A stretch of 64,000 nt of DNA from Xenopus tropicalis (taxonomy: Eukaryota > Chordata > Amphibia > Anura > Pipidae): the NCBI RefSeq assembly GCF_000004195.4, contig NC_030677.2, positions 196,630,372-196,694,371 on the forward strand. The letters are read 5' to 3'. Made by a program: the position numbers and the translations under genes. Below the pieces are notes generated by a model. That model did no database searches and was not told the DNA's origin. It worked only from the letters and a program-made list of their open reading frames with translations. This document shows, piece after piece, positions 35,401 to 47,729 of this stretch (position 1 is its first letter; each line of letters opens with the position of its first letter).

Positions 35401-38400
35401 TGTGCCCCTCACCTTCCCCTCTGTCTGGGCAGGGTCCCTCTGGGGTTCCCCATTCTCTATGTGCCCCTCACCTTCCCCTCTGTCTGGGCAGGGTCCCTCT
35501 GGGGTTCCTCATTCTCTATGTGCCCCTCACCTTCCCCTCTGTCTGGGCAGGGTCCCTCTGGGGTTCCCCATTCTCTATGTGCCCCTCACCTTCCCCTCTG
35601 TCTGGGCAGGGTCCCTCTGGGGTTCCCCATTCTCTATGTGCCCCTCACCTTCCCCTCTGTCTGGGCAGGGTCCCTCTGGGGTTCCCCATTCTCTATGTGC
35701 CCCTCACCTTCCCCTCTGTCTGGGCAGGGTCCCTCTGGGGTTCCCCATTCTCTATGTGCCCCTCACCTTCCCCTCTGTCTGGGCAGGGTCCCTCTGGGGT
35801 TCCCCATTCTCTATGTGCCCCTCACCTTCCCCTCTGTCTGGACAGGGTCCCTCTGTGGTTCCCCGTTTTGTATGTGCCCCTCACCTTCCCCTCTGTCTGG
35901 GCAGGGTCCCTCTGGGGTTCCCCATTCTCTATGTGCCCCTCACCTTCCCCTCTGTCTGGGCAGGGTCCCTCTGGGGTTCCTCAGGGGAGCACAAGGGACG
36001 ATTTTTGCAGGGGGCAGAGGACCATCATCTTTTGAGTTACACAACTGGTTACTTATTCTGTATTCTCTCAGCAGAGCCCTTGCTGCAAGTATCTGGAAGA
36101 AAGCTGTTGTTGCTGAACTGTAACTGGAGATGCTGTGGCAGCCTTGTGCGTTTATATGGTCACAGAACCCCTCATTGACTTCTAATATCCTTATCATTTA
36201 CAGTAGGGGGTACATCATCCCTTATAAACATGAGTGATACTCAGAGTTCCCTGTATAACTCAGCCTGCAGCCTTGTGCCTTAATATTGTCACAGAATCCC
36301 TCAGTGACTTCTAACATCCTTATAATTTACAGTAGGGGGTACATCATCCCTTATAAAACATGAGTAATACTCAGAGTTCCCTGTATAACTCTGCCTGCAG
36401 CCTTGTGCCTTTATATGGGCACAGAATCCCTCAGTGACTTCTAATATCCTTATAATTTACAGTAGGGGGTACATTATCCCTTATAATACATGAGTGATAC
36501 TCAGAGTTCCCTGTATAACTCAGCCTGCAGCCTTGTGCCTTTATATTGTCACAGAATCCCTCAGTGACTTCTAATATCCTTATCATTTACAGTAGGGGGT
36601 ACATTATCCCTTAGAATAAATGAGTGATACTCAGAGTTCCCTGTATAACTCAGCCTGCAGCCTTGTGCCTTTATATTGTCACAGAATCCCTCAGTGACTT
36701 CTAATATCCTTATCATTTACAGTAGGGGATACATTATCCCTTAGAATAAATGAGTGATACTCAGAGTTCCCTGTATAACTCAGCCTCAAGCCTTGTGCAT
36801 TTATATGGTCACAGAACACCTCACATCATAAACAATATCCATTCATTGTTGCATTTCTTCCCAAACGTACCTAAAAATATTTTAGAAAATCATAAAATTA
36901 GAAAATGCAACAGTTTTTGGTTAACAGCTGTGTGATAAAAGGTGAAATTTGCCCTGTGGTTGATGGTGGATTAAGACCAAGTCTACCTCTTTTACTCATA
37001 GTTTTACACATTTTTATGGCAAGAATAAAAGTTAAGGTTTAATCTGAGTGCATCTTTCACACATTGGAAATAAAATTGTGTGAATAATACCTTGGTCTCC
37101 AGCGTTGCCTTTGCCTCTTCAAGCCTCCCTGTGAGACTTCTTGCTTCTTCCTGACACTTGTGAATTTCTGATTTCACTAAAATAAAATAATAATAATTAT
37201 CATATTTTCAATAATATAAAGTTTGGTGACAAATGGCAGTGAGGGCCCACAGGGGATATATTGGCCTTGATTTATTTTCCAGCGTTCATGTTGGCTCCCA
37301 TGGGCAAAGGGTATTAACACTTGCATACAATTTATTGTATAGTTAATTCACATTAGTTCTTAGTAGGTTTCTGGCGCTGTTCAACAACTGAAGGCCCACA
37401 GGACCGGCACCACAGGTATAAAGTGCCACCAGGACCATTTGCCCAGTTGCAGTTGATGCTATAACTCTCTTATAATAAAAAGCTACCTATTTCTGGTTAT
37501 GTTTATGCACTTAAGGGATTAATATGACTAAAAATGCCACATTTTATATACAGAAGTTATTACGCCAGCCTAAAGTTTCAGCATCTCAATAGCAGCCATG
37601 ATTTAGGACTTTAAACTTGTCACAGAGGGTTACCGTCTTGGAAAGTGTCTGCGACACTGCACATGCTCAGTGGGCTCTGAGCAACTGTTGAAAAGCTGAG
37701 CTTAGGGGTCGTCTCAAATGATCAAGCAGAAAATGAGGTTGGTCTGTAATATAAGCTGATGCTACAGGGCTGATTATTACATTCTGATGCTAATTGCACT
37801 GGTTTCTGGGCTGCCACTCAGTAATAATTATCTGTATTAATTACTAATCAGCCTCATTTTGTGACATTTTTATACAGTATATTGTGAGTCGACCCTAAGC
37901 GGCACAGAGCATGTGCTGGGAATCAGCAGAAAAGAAGATGGGGGGCTACTAGGGACATCTTTGGGGGCACAGATCTTCACCGCTAAAGGGCAGTGGTTGC
38001 CTTGGGCTGGTACTTGGCCTACTTCTTTAGTTAGGTTTTAGTTCTCCTTTAACCTGAAAAGCCCCAAATCTTATCAACTTCCTGGTTAGCCCCACCCCTT
38101 ATATATTCCTTGATTTGGAAGTGTTGCCCCTAAATCTTGCCTATTGGGAGGCAACACCATCTTGCCCTGTAACCCTACAGTCACCACCTTGGAATGCTGG
38201 GAGAGCTAAAAGTGCGTATCCATAACGTGAATACGAAACATCTGATCTCCACATATTCACACACAGTAATTACACAGGGGCAGCAGGAATATAATAGGAG
38301 CAGTCACTCCGGGGAGTTTCAGCCATTCCCAGTACTTACAATATGTTGGCTGCAGTGTCACCTTTTTGGAATAATCTCCATGCTGAATAGCTAATTAGTT

Positions 38401-40273
38401 AAGGTGCATATAGGGTTACAACCTGGCCGCCCCATCTGCCCATTTCCCCACTCAATGTCCTCATTGCCCCTCTCCTCTCCTGGTAAATTTATAATACCCT
38501 ATAAATCCCTTTCTTTCCTCATCGGCTCCACTACCCGATTACCCTTATAAGAACAGACCCACCTCCACTCTGCCCATTTCCCTGCTCAACCCACCCCATG
38601 TCTTTATCACCCCCCTGCCGTTAAATTTGTAATACCCTAAATCCCTTTTTTCCTTATCGGCTCAACTGCCCGATTACCCTTATAAGAACAGACCCACCTC
38701 CACTTCGCCTATTTCCCTGCTCCACCCACCCATTTCCCCACCCCATGTCTTTATCACCCCCTGCCGTTAAATTTGTAATACCCTATAAATCCCTTTTTTC
38801 CTTACCGGCTCAACTGCCCGATTACCCTTATAAGAACAGACCCACCTCCACTTCGCCTATTTCCCTGCTCCACCCATCCCTTTCCCCACCCCATGTCTTT
38901 ATCACCCCCCTGCCGTTAAATTTGTAATGCCCTATAAATCCCTTTTTTCCTTACCGGCTCCACTGCCCGATTACCCTTATAAGAACAGGCCCACCTCCAT
39001 TCTGCCCATTTCCCTGCTCCACCCATCCATTTCCCCACTCTACGTCTTTATCACCCCCCGGCCAGTAAATTTGTAATGCCCTATAAATCCCTTTTTTCCT
39101 TACCGGCTCCACTGCCCGATTACCCTTATAAGAACAGGCCCACCTCCATTCTGCCCATTTCCCTGCTCCACCCATCCATTTCCCCACTCTACGTCTTTAT
39201 CACCCCCTGCCAGTAAATTTGTAATACCCTATAAATCCCTTTTTCTTCACCGGCTCCACTGCCTGATTACCCTTATAAGAATAGGCCCACCTTCACTCTG
39301 CCCATTTTCCGGCTCCACCCACCCATTTCCCCACTACAGCCCATTTCCCTGCCCAATCTGTCCGTTTCCCTACCCTATTATCGTCATCACTGCACCCCCA
39401 AGTGCTCTCATTGCTGCCCCCACCCGAAGGCCAGTATAAAACCCTATTGTTGCACAGAAATCATTGTAGTCTGCAGCAGGCATTAAAAATTGGATAGCCA
39501 TGTTGGGCATGTATCTACACATAACTAACTTTGACCCGTGCAATCTTTGTGATGCTTATGGAGGTCCCAGTTGGATCAATAAGCAGGCGAAGTACCAAAT
39601 GCAGCGCCACCAATGCACAGACTCGTTACAGTTACACACAGAGACTTATCAATTACTGGAAATTGATAAACAAGGATTTAAAAGGAATAAAAAAAAAACA
39701 GCCCTCCTATATTTTTAAACGTTTGCCCTTTTGGCATTGGCTAATGTTTACAGGCTAGGCTGGTAAAATACCAGACAGGTGGCAACATTACCCACTATGA
39801 CAACAGAATTACCACCACCTCCCTTTTAAACCAGACATAGGGGGTTATGTAATAAAAGGCGCTACATTTGCCCAGGAGCAGTAACTCAAGTAGAATTTAC
39901 TGGTCACCTGTTTAAAAGCAAAAGTCTTATTGGTTGCTATGGGTTAATAGTATATATTTACCTTGCATGGCTTATTAGCGGTTATACTGCATATAGCAGG
40001 GCACATACCGGGTAGCCACAGGGAGAGCTGCTAACTTTTCTGGAAAAAAATACCGGCCTTCCTATAGTTTTATGTTTGTTTCCCTATTAATAATATTGGC
40101 ATCAAGCACCTTTTTACTGTCCAGGCTGGAAAAATACATACAGTCCAGGTGGTAAGCCAAACCCCAGAGAGCTTGGATCTATAGGAGTGGAAATTCTAAT
40201 ATCAGAGCTAATATTCACCCTCTCGTAGGTGTCGGTTCATCTCAGAGGCCTGTTGTTCTGTCAGCAGAATGTA
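32488..40273 (-). CDS. Coiled-coil protein gene of unknown identity (partial model)
   Basis: Minus-strand exons with consensus borders: 40273-40219, 37176-37091, 34689-34575, probably 34001-33933, and 32589-32488. The first three join in frame, giving a charged helical sequence (for example [20 protein letters not shown], then [20 protein letters not shown], then [20 protein letters not shown]). Exon 32,589-32,488 fits after 34,575 in frame if the weak donor GTGTAT is used. Exon 34,001-33,933 ([20 protein letters not shown]) looks coding but joins its neighbours badly, so either an exon is missing or the gene is damaged. The frame stays open upstream of 40,273 ([19 protein letters not shown]) to a TAG, so the first exon may be longer, with ATG inside it. 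Heptad-like spacing suggests a coiled coil. I do not recognise the family. Direct in-frame splicing into the kinase gene was not possible with the exons seen. Confidence 0.55.
33182..33846. mobile_element. Cluster of three related MITEs
   Basis: Elements at 33,182-33,328, 33,502-33,690 and 33,693-33,846 (right end missing) share the end GTGAAGACACACTGAGCTAC and the core CTACTAGTAGCAGCTAC, inverted at the other end. The second and third also share their interiors. A different repeat with GATTAGTCGCCCG lies between the first two. Confidence 0.7.
34020..34470. mobile_element. TTAA-type repeat abutting a coiled-coil exon
   Basis: Begins TGAAGGGGTAGTTCACCTGC about 20 bases from the acceptor of the exon at 34,001-33,933. 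The far side contains GCTGCTGAACAAAAAATG and AAGACCAATTGCAAATTG, characteristic of the same dispersed family also seen at about 25,060-25,150. Confidence 0.5.
35050..35990. repeat. 59-bp minisatellite, about 16 copies
   Basis: The unit contains CTGTCTGGGCAGGGTCCCTC, TGGGGTTCCCCATTCTCTAT and GTGCCCCTCACCTTCCC. Variants with GGACAGG and GTTTTGTATG recur together. All three plus frames are open (up to 387 codons) purely because the unit lacks stops. It lies in an intron of the coiled-coil gene. Confidence 0.95.
36140..36815. repeat. 130-bp tandem repeat, about 5 copies
   Basis: The unit with CTCAGAGTTCCCTGTATAAC, TTACAGTAGGGGGTACAT and a GCCTTGTGCCTTTATA segment repeats every 129-130 bases. Three more copies are at about 40,955-41,310 and one near 29,040. 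It flanks both copies of the segmental duplication on their left sides and may have mediated it. Confidence 0.9.
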
Positions 40274-40542
40274 CTGGAACAGAGAATCCAGACTCCTTGT
40301 GATGTCTCCCTATATCTCCTGCCCCTTCTTATAATCTAATGTTCCCCTTCACAGCAACAAAATGTCTGACAGGATTCAGGCCTGGGCCCTCCCACTGGCT
40401 TAGCTAGGCCTCGTTGCCAGGGCAACACACAGCAAACATCAACTAAACTGCAGGGAAACTGCATATATTTTTATTGATATAGCATGAATACTTTCATTTT
40501 AAACAAAAGAATCAAAAGTTTGTTTTCCCAGTGATTAAATTT
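36740..40542. repeat. Tandem segmental duplication, copy A
   Basis: Matches 41,250-44,698 along its length, including two coiled-coil exons, the 149-bp array and intron sequence. Copy B carries an extra 0.8-kb MITE. Copy A carries a longer 149-bp array. Confidence 0.85.
38500..39330. repeat. About 149-bp tandem repeat, 5-6 copies
   Basis: Unit with CCCGATTACCCTTATAAGAA, CAGGCCCACCTCCA, and AAATTTGTAATACCCTATAA. Spacing of GATTACCC is 135, then 148-149 bases. The partner array in copy B (43,025-43,510) has only about three units. Noncoding. Confidence 0.85.
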
Positions 40543-41931
40543 ATAGTAGATATTCACTCCTCAGTCAGGAATAGAAGAATGCAGCTGTTTGTTTCTTGAG
40601 GGGGCTTGGAAAAAACTTCCTTCTTCATGTCTATCAATACCATAGACATATATAGTATATACAGTAATCACATAGGGTCATTGGAACTTTAATCTGAGAA
40701 TTTAAAATGTGTTGAGAATAATTCCTTGAACTTTCCATGTGATCTTGGACCTACTGCAGGGGGTATAGCATATAAAATATCTAAAACACTTTATACCTAT
40801 TGGGAAGAAGCAGGGATTTTTGCTTCAGAACAGATTGTAGAGACCTGCAGCAAAGAAAAGTATGGAAAGTAGATGCAAAGTGCAAAAGAATTGGAAATGT
40901 TGCCCATTTTGTGCAATTTGCTCCTATTTTTCCACTTCACAAATCAGCCTTATAATACATTATCCCTTATAATACATAAGTGATACTCAGAGTTCCCTGT
41001 AAAACTCAGCCTGCAGCCTTGTGCCTTTATATGGGCACAGAACCCCTCAGTGACTGCTAATATCCTTATCATTTACAGTAGGGGGTACACTATCCCTTAT
41101 AATACATGAGTGATACTCAGAGTTCCCTGTATAACTCAGCCTGTAGCCTTGTGCCTTTATATGGGCACAGAACCCCTCAGTGACTTCTAATATCCTTATC
41201 ATTTACAGTAGGGGGTACATTATCCCTTTATAATACATGAGTGATACTCAGAGTTCATTTTATAACTTAGCCTGCAGCCTTGTGCATTTATATGGTCACA
41301 GAACCCCTCATATCATAAACAATATTCATTCATTGTTGCATTTCTTCCCAAACGTATCTAGAAATATTAAGTGTTAAATGTAATGTCCAATTCCATATGT
41401 TTTTTTCGGGGGGGGGGGGGGGTCTTAAAATGATAAAATTAGCAAATCTTTCACACATTGGAAATAAAATTGTGTGAATAATACCTTGGTCTCCAGCGTT
41501 GCCTTTGACTCTTAAAGCCTCCCTGTGAGACTTCTTGCTTCTTCCTGACACCTGTGAATTTCTGATTTTACTAAAATAAAATAATAATAATTACCAGATT
41601 TTCAATAATATAAAGTTTGGTGACACAAATGGCAGTGAGGGCCCACAGGGGATATATTGGCCTTGATTTATTTTCCATATTTTCAGCGTTCATGTTGGCT
41701 CCCATGGGCAAAGGGTATTAACACTTGCATACAATTTATTGTATAGTTAATTCACGTTAGACTTTAGTTCTTAGTAGGTTTCTGGCGCTGTTCAACAAAT
41801 GAAGGCCCACAGGACCGGCACCACAGGTATAAAGTGCCACCAGGACCATTTGCCCAGTTGCAGTTGATGCTATAACTCTCTTATAATAAAAAGCTACCTA
41901 TTTCTGGTTATGTTTATGCACTTAAAGGAGA

Positions 41932-42756
41932 AGGAAAGTCAAAACCTATTAAGCACACTATTAAATAGTACTACTATTGCTGTGTAAAAACGCTATATTC
42001 CTGGCTTGCCCAGAGAAAGATTTACAGAGATACACATACTAGAACCTACATACTTGTTTCAGTGAACGGCGCCGCCATCTTGTCCAGCGTGTCTGTATGC
42101 GCTGAAAAGCACAAGCCAGCCCCCCCTCCGCTCCCCGCTCCTGCCACAAAGCCTCCTCCGCTCCCCGCTCCTGCCACAAACCCCCCCAAGCTCCCCGCTC
42201 CTGCCACAAACCCCCCAAGCTCCCTGCTCCTGCCACAAACCCCCCCCAAGCTCCCCGCTCCTGCCACAAAGCCTCCTCCGCTCCCCGCTCCTGCCACAAA
42301 CCCCCCCAAGCTCCCCGCTCCTGCCACAAAGCCCCCCAAGCTCCCCGCTCCTGCCACAAACCCCCCAAGCTCCCCGCTCCTGCCACAAACCCCCCCAAGC
42401 TCCCCACTCCTGCCACAAAGCCCCCCAAGCTCCCCGCTCCTGCCACAAACTCTCCGCTGCACCTGCCCCCCGCTCCCCCACCTGCATGTCACAGAGTTCT
42501 CCAGCGCTGCGTCGCCATGGCAACCGGACGCTCCTACTGTGTGCACATGCGCCGCCTACAGTAACAAGTGGCCAAGTCTGGAAGGAGCGATGCATTATGG
42601 GAATCTTCTCTACACTGCTCAGCGGTTTTTTTCCTGTTTGGCTTCTGATCTTCTGAACAGGTGAAATATGGGGAGACTTAAGGGCACTATTGAGAGAACT
42701 GAAGGTATGCCTGCAGCTTTAGATTAACTCTTTATTAGCCTTTCCTTCTCCTTTAA
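41932..42756. mobile_element. TTAA-flanked MITE carrying a 30-bp minisatellite
   Basis: Ends TTAAAGGAGAAGGAAAG and inverted CTTTCCTTCTCCTTTAA. Copy A of the duplication has the empty site near 37,513, with a single TTAA in the same context, proving insertion after or during the duplication. The array at 42,117-42,452 has about 11 units of AAGCTCCCCGCTCCTGCC plus ACAAA and a C run. The open frames on both strands here are array artefacts. Confidence 0.85.
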
Positions 42757-43024
42757 GGAAGAACTAAACCCTAAAAATTAAAATGAATAAGAATGCCACA
42801 TTTTATATACAGAAGTTATTACGCCAGCCTAAAGTTTCAGCATCTCAATAGCAGCCATGATTTAGGACTTTAAACTTGTCACACAGGGTTACCGTCTTGG
42901 AAAGTGCCAGTGACACTGCACATGCTCAGTGGGCTCTGAGCAACTGTTGAAAAGCTGAGCTTAGGGGTCGTCCAAATGATGAAGCAGTAAATGAGGTTGG
43001 TCTGTAATATAAGCTCATCACCAA

Positions 43025-43510
43025 CCCCCCCCCCCCACCCCCCCCGGTAAATTTGTAATATTCTATAAATGCCTTTCTTTCCTCACAGGCTCCACTGCCC
43101 AATTACCCTTATAAGAACAGGCCCACCTCCACTCCGCCCATTTCCCTGCTCCACCCACCCATTTCCCCACCCCATCTGCCCATTTCCCCACCCCATGTCC
43201 TCATCACTCCCTGCCGGTAAATTTGTAATACCCTATAAATCCCTTTTTTCCTTACCGGCTCAACTGCCCGATTACCCTTATAAGAACAGGTCCACCTCCA
43301 CTTTGCCCATTTCCCTGCTCAACCCATCCATTTCCCGACTCTACGTCTTTATCACCCCCCTGCCAGTAAATTTGTAATACCCTATAAATCCCTTTTTTCC
43401 TTACTGGCTCCACTGCCCAATTACCCTTATAAGAACAGGCCCACTCCACTCTCCCCATTTTCCGGCTCCACCCACCCATTTCCCCACCTCATCTGCCCAT
43501 TCCCCACCCC
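43025..43510. repeat. 149-bp repeat, copy-B version
   Basis: About three units of the array seen at 38,500-39,330, preceded by a C/A homopolymer. The copy-number difference between A and B shows contraction or expansion since the duplication. Confidence 0.8.
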
Positions 43511-45010
43511 ATCTGCCCATTCCCCACCCGAACCCTATTGTTGCACAGAAATCATTGTAGTCTGCAGCAGGCATTAAAAATTGGACAGCCATGTTGGGCA
43601 TGTATCTACACATAAATAACTTTGCACCATGCAATCTTTGTGACGCTTATGGAGGTCCCAGTTGGATCAATAAGCAGCTGAAGTACCAAATGCAGCGCCA
43701 CCAATGCACGGACTCGTTACAGTTACACACAGAGACTTATCAATTACTGGAAATTGATAAACATGGATTTAAAAGGTAGAAAAAAAAACAGCCCTCCTAT
43801 ATTTTTAAACGTTTGCATTTTTGGCATTGGCTAATGTTTACAGGCTAGGCTGGTAAAATACCAGACAGGTGCAACATTACCCACTATGACAACAGAATTA
43901 CCACCACCTCCCCTTTTAAACCAGACATAGGGGGTTATGTAATAAAAGGCGCTAAGTTTGCCCAGGAGCAGTAACCCATAGCAACCAAACAGCAAGTAGA
44001 ATTTACTGGTCACCTGTTTAAAAGCAAACATCTTATTGGTTGCTATTGGTTACTGCCCCTGGGCAAACTTAGTGCCTTTTATTACATGTAGGGGATAATA
44101 GTATATATTTACCTTGCATGGCTTATTAGCGGTTATACTGCATATAGCAGGGCACATACCGGGTAGCCACAGGGAGAGCTGCTAACTTTTCTGGAAAAAA
44201 TACCGGCCTTCCTATAGTTTTATGTTTGTTTCCCTATTAATAATATTGGCATCAAGCACCTTTTTACTGTCCAGGCTGGTAAAATACATACAGTCCAGGT
44301 GGTAAGCCAAACCCCAGAGAGCTTGGATCTATAGGAGTGGAAATTCTAATATCAGAGCTAATATTCACCCTCTCGTAGGTGTCGGTTCATCTCAGAGGCC
44401 TGTTGTTCTGTCAGCAGAATGTACTGGAACAGAGAATCCAGACTCCTTGTGATGTCTCCCTATATCTCCTGCCCCTTCTTATAATCTAATGTTCCCCTTC
44501 ACAGCAACAAAATGTCTGACAGGATTCAGGCCTGGGCCCTCCCACTGGCTTAGCTAGGCCTCGTTGCCAGGGCAACCCACAGCAAACATCAACTAAACTG
44601 CAGGGAAACTGCACATTTGTATATTTTTATTGATATAGCATGAATACTTTCATTTTGTAACAAAAGAATCAAGTTTGTTTTCCCAGTGATTAAATTTACC
44701 AATTTATTGGTAGTCTCTCCAAACAAAACTCCTCCTCTTATAAGGATTTATATTTGGGGTCCCTGATGTGTCTGTATCAATAAAGTTAGGCTGTGCCTAT
44801 ATAAATAGGCGAGGTGCTTCTATAGCCATATGTGCCTGCCATGTCTATATATGTATATATGTACAACTTACAGTCAATGCACTCAGGTAGGCAGGAGGAA
44901 AGCCAATTAAAAATGACATGTGATTAATTATTTAGCTGTAGACTTATGAAAGCAAAACTATGATTGGCTGCTATGGGCTTACTACACCAGTGCATAATGT
45001 AAGAGTGTTG

Positions 45011-45136
45011 ATTGGCTATTTAGGGTGGGGCCAAGTGTTTGCAGGTAGCAGCAGTGCCGATATAAAAGCTCAGGTGTCTGCCTCTTGTCTGGTCTCTGAG
45101 TGCAGGTTGGTTATTGAAGAGGAGAGACCAGAGCAG
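45011..45136 (+). promoter_or_regulatory. Promoter-like segment with TATA box and possible first exon
   Basis: Inverted CCAAT (ATTGGCT, 45,011), TATAAAA (45,061-45,067), then about 70 bases to an excellent donor (exon end 45,136, GTAAGT following). No coding exon that would follow on the plus strand was found before tars1. It might be a promoter of an unrecognised gene, a distal tars1 start, or a piece of an LTR. Confidence 0.35.
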
Positions 45137-45137
45137 G

Positions 45138-47679
45138 GTAAGTACGTATGCTATAATGCTGCTTGGGTTTCTTGTAACTTATGTGCTGGCCTGGAGTCTT
45201 AATTGGCCTTGCCTCATATTGCCCCTCCTATGGGTACTGAAGAGAAAACTAGTGTGTCTTAAGGAGCTATGAATGAGCCTATCTATACACAGTGCACTGT
45301 GCTCTTTTAAATTATAGATGCCAAACTGTCCCTCCCCTGTGCCAATATGACTATGGCATCTTACAGAAGCCCCCCCTGCATTTACCAGATTCTGCACAGT
45401 CTGATAATCTGTAATAAAAGTTGGGTGGAGAATGTATAAATCATAAACTCATTTCTGTTTCTGATACATGGTGCAGGCTACACTTGTTTCTGTGTTGCAA
45501 TGTGCTTTTCTTCCCTTGCCTTTTACATGTCAGATGAGTTGGTGAGAAATCTGGTTTGAGCTTTTAAGCAGTTCTGGTTTGGCTTGGGCTCCTCAAGCTG
45601 TTCTGCTGCAAAAACTGGACTTTTTTCAACAAGTAAGCAAAAAAAATGTAATGAAATATTTTTCATAGAACGATCAACGGAGCATCAGGATCACTGCAAT
45701 GGTCATCCAAGCACTTGCCTCCTACATGAAACATAACACACAGAAATGTACTGGGATTAGGGAAAAAAGCAAACGAAATACTAGAAATTATTTAAGTCTT
45801 GACTTCCTGCTGAAGGTTACTGTTTGAATAAGAGACAAGCAGAACAGTACAGAGATTAGTGGGTATAATATATAGGGGCAGGCTTTTAGAGAATCCCATT
45901 TGCTACTGGCATCTGTCATTGACTTATATATGATCTAGCTGGCGCATGTTCGTGGTCAGAATTGCTGTGGTTTCGTTACATGACAAATCGCAACAAATTT
46001 GTCTTTCATGACAAAATCGAGTTTTCGACAATAAAAATCTGCAACAGAAAAAATCAAGAAAAAGCCCTTTAATGTTGGTTGTGAAGGCTGATGGGAAGGG
46101 AATGGGAGGGCTTACAGACACTGATATATACCCTGCCCTCACAGCTCAAGCTATTCTTCTACTTTTACCTAGACACCGGCTTGGAGAGTGATTTTCCCTT
46201 CACCCCCTCTAATATTGTCATGGAATACCGTGGGGTTGTTAGCTGCCCCCCTTCACATTAGCGGGGCTGGGGTGGATTGAATAATTTACCTTCCTGGACT
46301 GTAACGTGAAGAAAAAATGGTTAATATGTGAATGTACCGATTATGCAATAAAATAAGTTTTTATTAATGATAATTTGGTCGATTTGAATTTCTCTGACAA
46401 ACCCCAAATAAACCCTATGGCCTTTCCACCATATTCTTTGTCTCCGAGGTTTTTTTTAATTTAGTTTTATTTTTGTTAGAATTTCAGCTCTTTAAGTTAC
46501 CAGGAGTGGCTTATTGCAGTAAGAGCACAGTATGGGGGACCAAACACTGCAATAAACACAGTTATTATACAATTATACACAGTTAGAAAAGATTAAGTGC
46601 CATACGTCGAGTAATAGTTGGGGAAAAGATCCTTGTCCCATAGAACTTACAGTCTAAATAAGTGGGTAAACTATGTTTTTTGAAACTGATGATGTTGTGT
46701 CACAGCCCCATTTGGCCAAGCAGTATTTCTTCTTTCCTGGATTTAACATTTTTCTAGAATCTACACATCCATCTTGACGTGGTCCCCTGAGAAATGTTAA
46801 ATCGGGGTTCTACTGTGGTTATAATGTTAGCCATTCCTTTAGCACATAAATATATTATACTCCGAAAATCACATGCTGCAGATGGCACTCACTGCTAGGG
46901 GGTAACCTGTAAATACCCATTATTGCTACACAAATAACACAAAACATAGTCATATTAGCAAAAGTTTTTTTCACCACACATTAGCATAACCCTTTTTTGT
47001 GACCATATCATTATTTGCCTTTGCGGGATCCTTGAAGCTCTTCAGGAGAAGTTTAGGGCTGAATTCCATGTGTATCATAAAGAAACTTTGGACTGTGCAT
47101 AAGGAGCATTCAATGTGCATAAGTGCAAAGGACACAGATATTCAAGCCTCTTCTATTGGGAGTGCTTAAGGGATCACTGATGGTTCTTTAATAAATGAGC
47201 TGAAGCAGTAAATCATTTCAAGATGGAAAGTTTTAGAAAACCATAAATGTCATGAATAGAACTTGGTCAGAACACAATCATTAATCAAGTCGGTATTCCT
47301 GAGGCACAGATGCAATTCCTTATTCCATTTTCTATTTTGGTTCTTGAAAATCAGTCTTTTAATAGCTTTGCAACCACTCCTGAGAGGAAAATGTAACTTG
47401 CACTGTTACATTTACGTTTTTGAGTTGCTTTTTTATTTCTGACTTTTTGTTAAGGTAACTGCCCGAAGCTCAACAGGCATTGGCTATCTTACCCTTAGTA
47501 ACCCTCCTCCATCCTTCAGTTCTGAATGTTCTCATCTTCTTGCCACTTATACCCTGATGCCTTGATCCTATGCCCCTTTTATTACTCTGTGCTGATGTTT
47601 TTACTCCAGTGCTTACTCATGTATTCAATTCCTCCCCTCTTCTTTTACACAGGCCGGTGTCAAGCTAGTTCTTTAACTA
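45138..47679. other. Gene-free stretch
   Basis: About 2.5 kb in which I could support no exon on either strand. A segment near 46,618-46,670 (CCATAGAACTTACAGTCTAAA) resembles the dispersed repeat at about 25,050. A TC-rich plus-strand open frame at 47,526-47,783 runs into the MITE and is not called. Confidence 0.35.
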
Positions 47680-47729
47680 AAGGTGGCCATACACGGCCGA
47701 TTCTAGCTGCCGATATCGGTCCCTTAGAC

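Larger units (their letters stand above)
41485..44423 (-). pseudogene. Duplicated coiled-coil exons, one with a nonsense change
   Basis: Exon 44423-44369 is identical to 40273-40219. Exon 41570-41485 is the counterpart of 37176-37091 with the same splice borders. In the second, a GAA codon is TAA (41,514-41,512) and a nearby GCA is TCA, so a transcript using it would stop early. The exon pair could still supply upstream exons if the broken exon is skipped. Confidence 0.75.
41250..44698. repeat. Tandem segmental duplication, copy B
   Basis: Partner of 36,740-40,542, with the same order of exon, intron, array and exon. The sequence between the copies (about 40,543-40,954) is unique. The junction carries the 130-bp repeat. 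Confidence 0.85.

Noticed and set aside
34960..36178. Three overlapping frames of 329-387 codons
   Set aside because: Produced by the 59-bp array, which is open in all three frames. The reading shifts between the same three peptides each unit.
32488..40273. Coiled-coil exons as the N-terminal HR1-like part of the PKN-like kinase
   Set aside because: An attractive single-gene model, but the last coiled-coil exon does not join the kinase ATG exon in frame, and the kinase has its own start codon and complete frame.
42039..42664. Gly/Trp-rich and Pro-rich frames on both strands
   Set aside because: They translate the 30-bp C-rich array inside a MITE.
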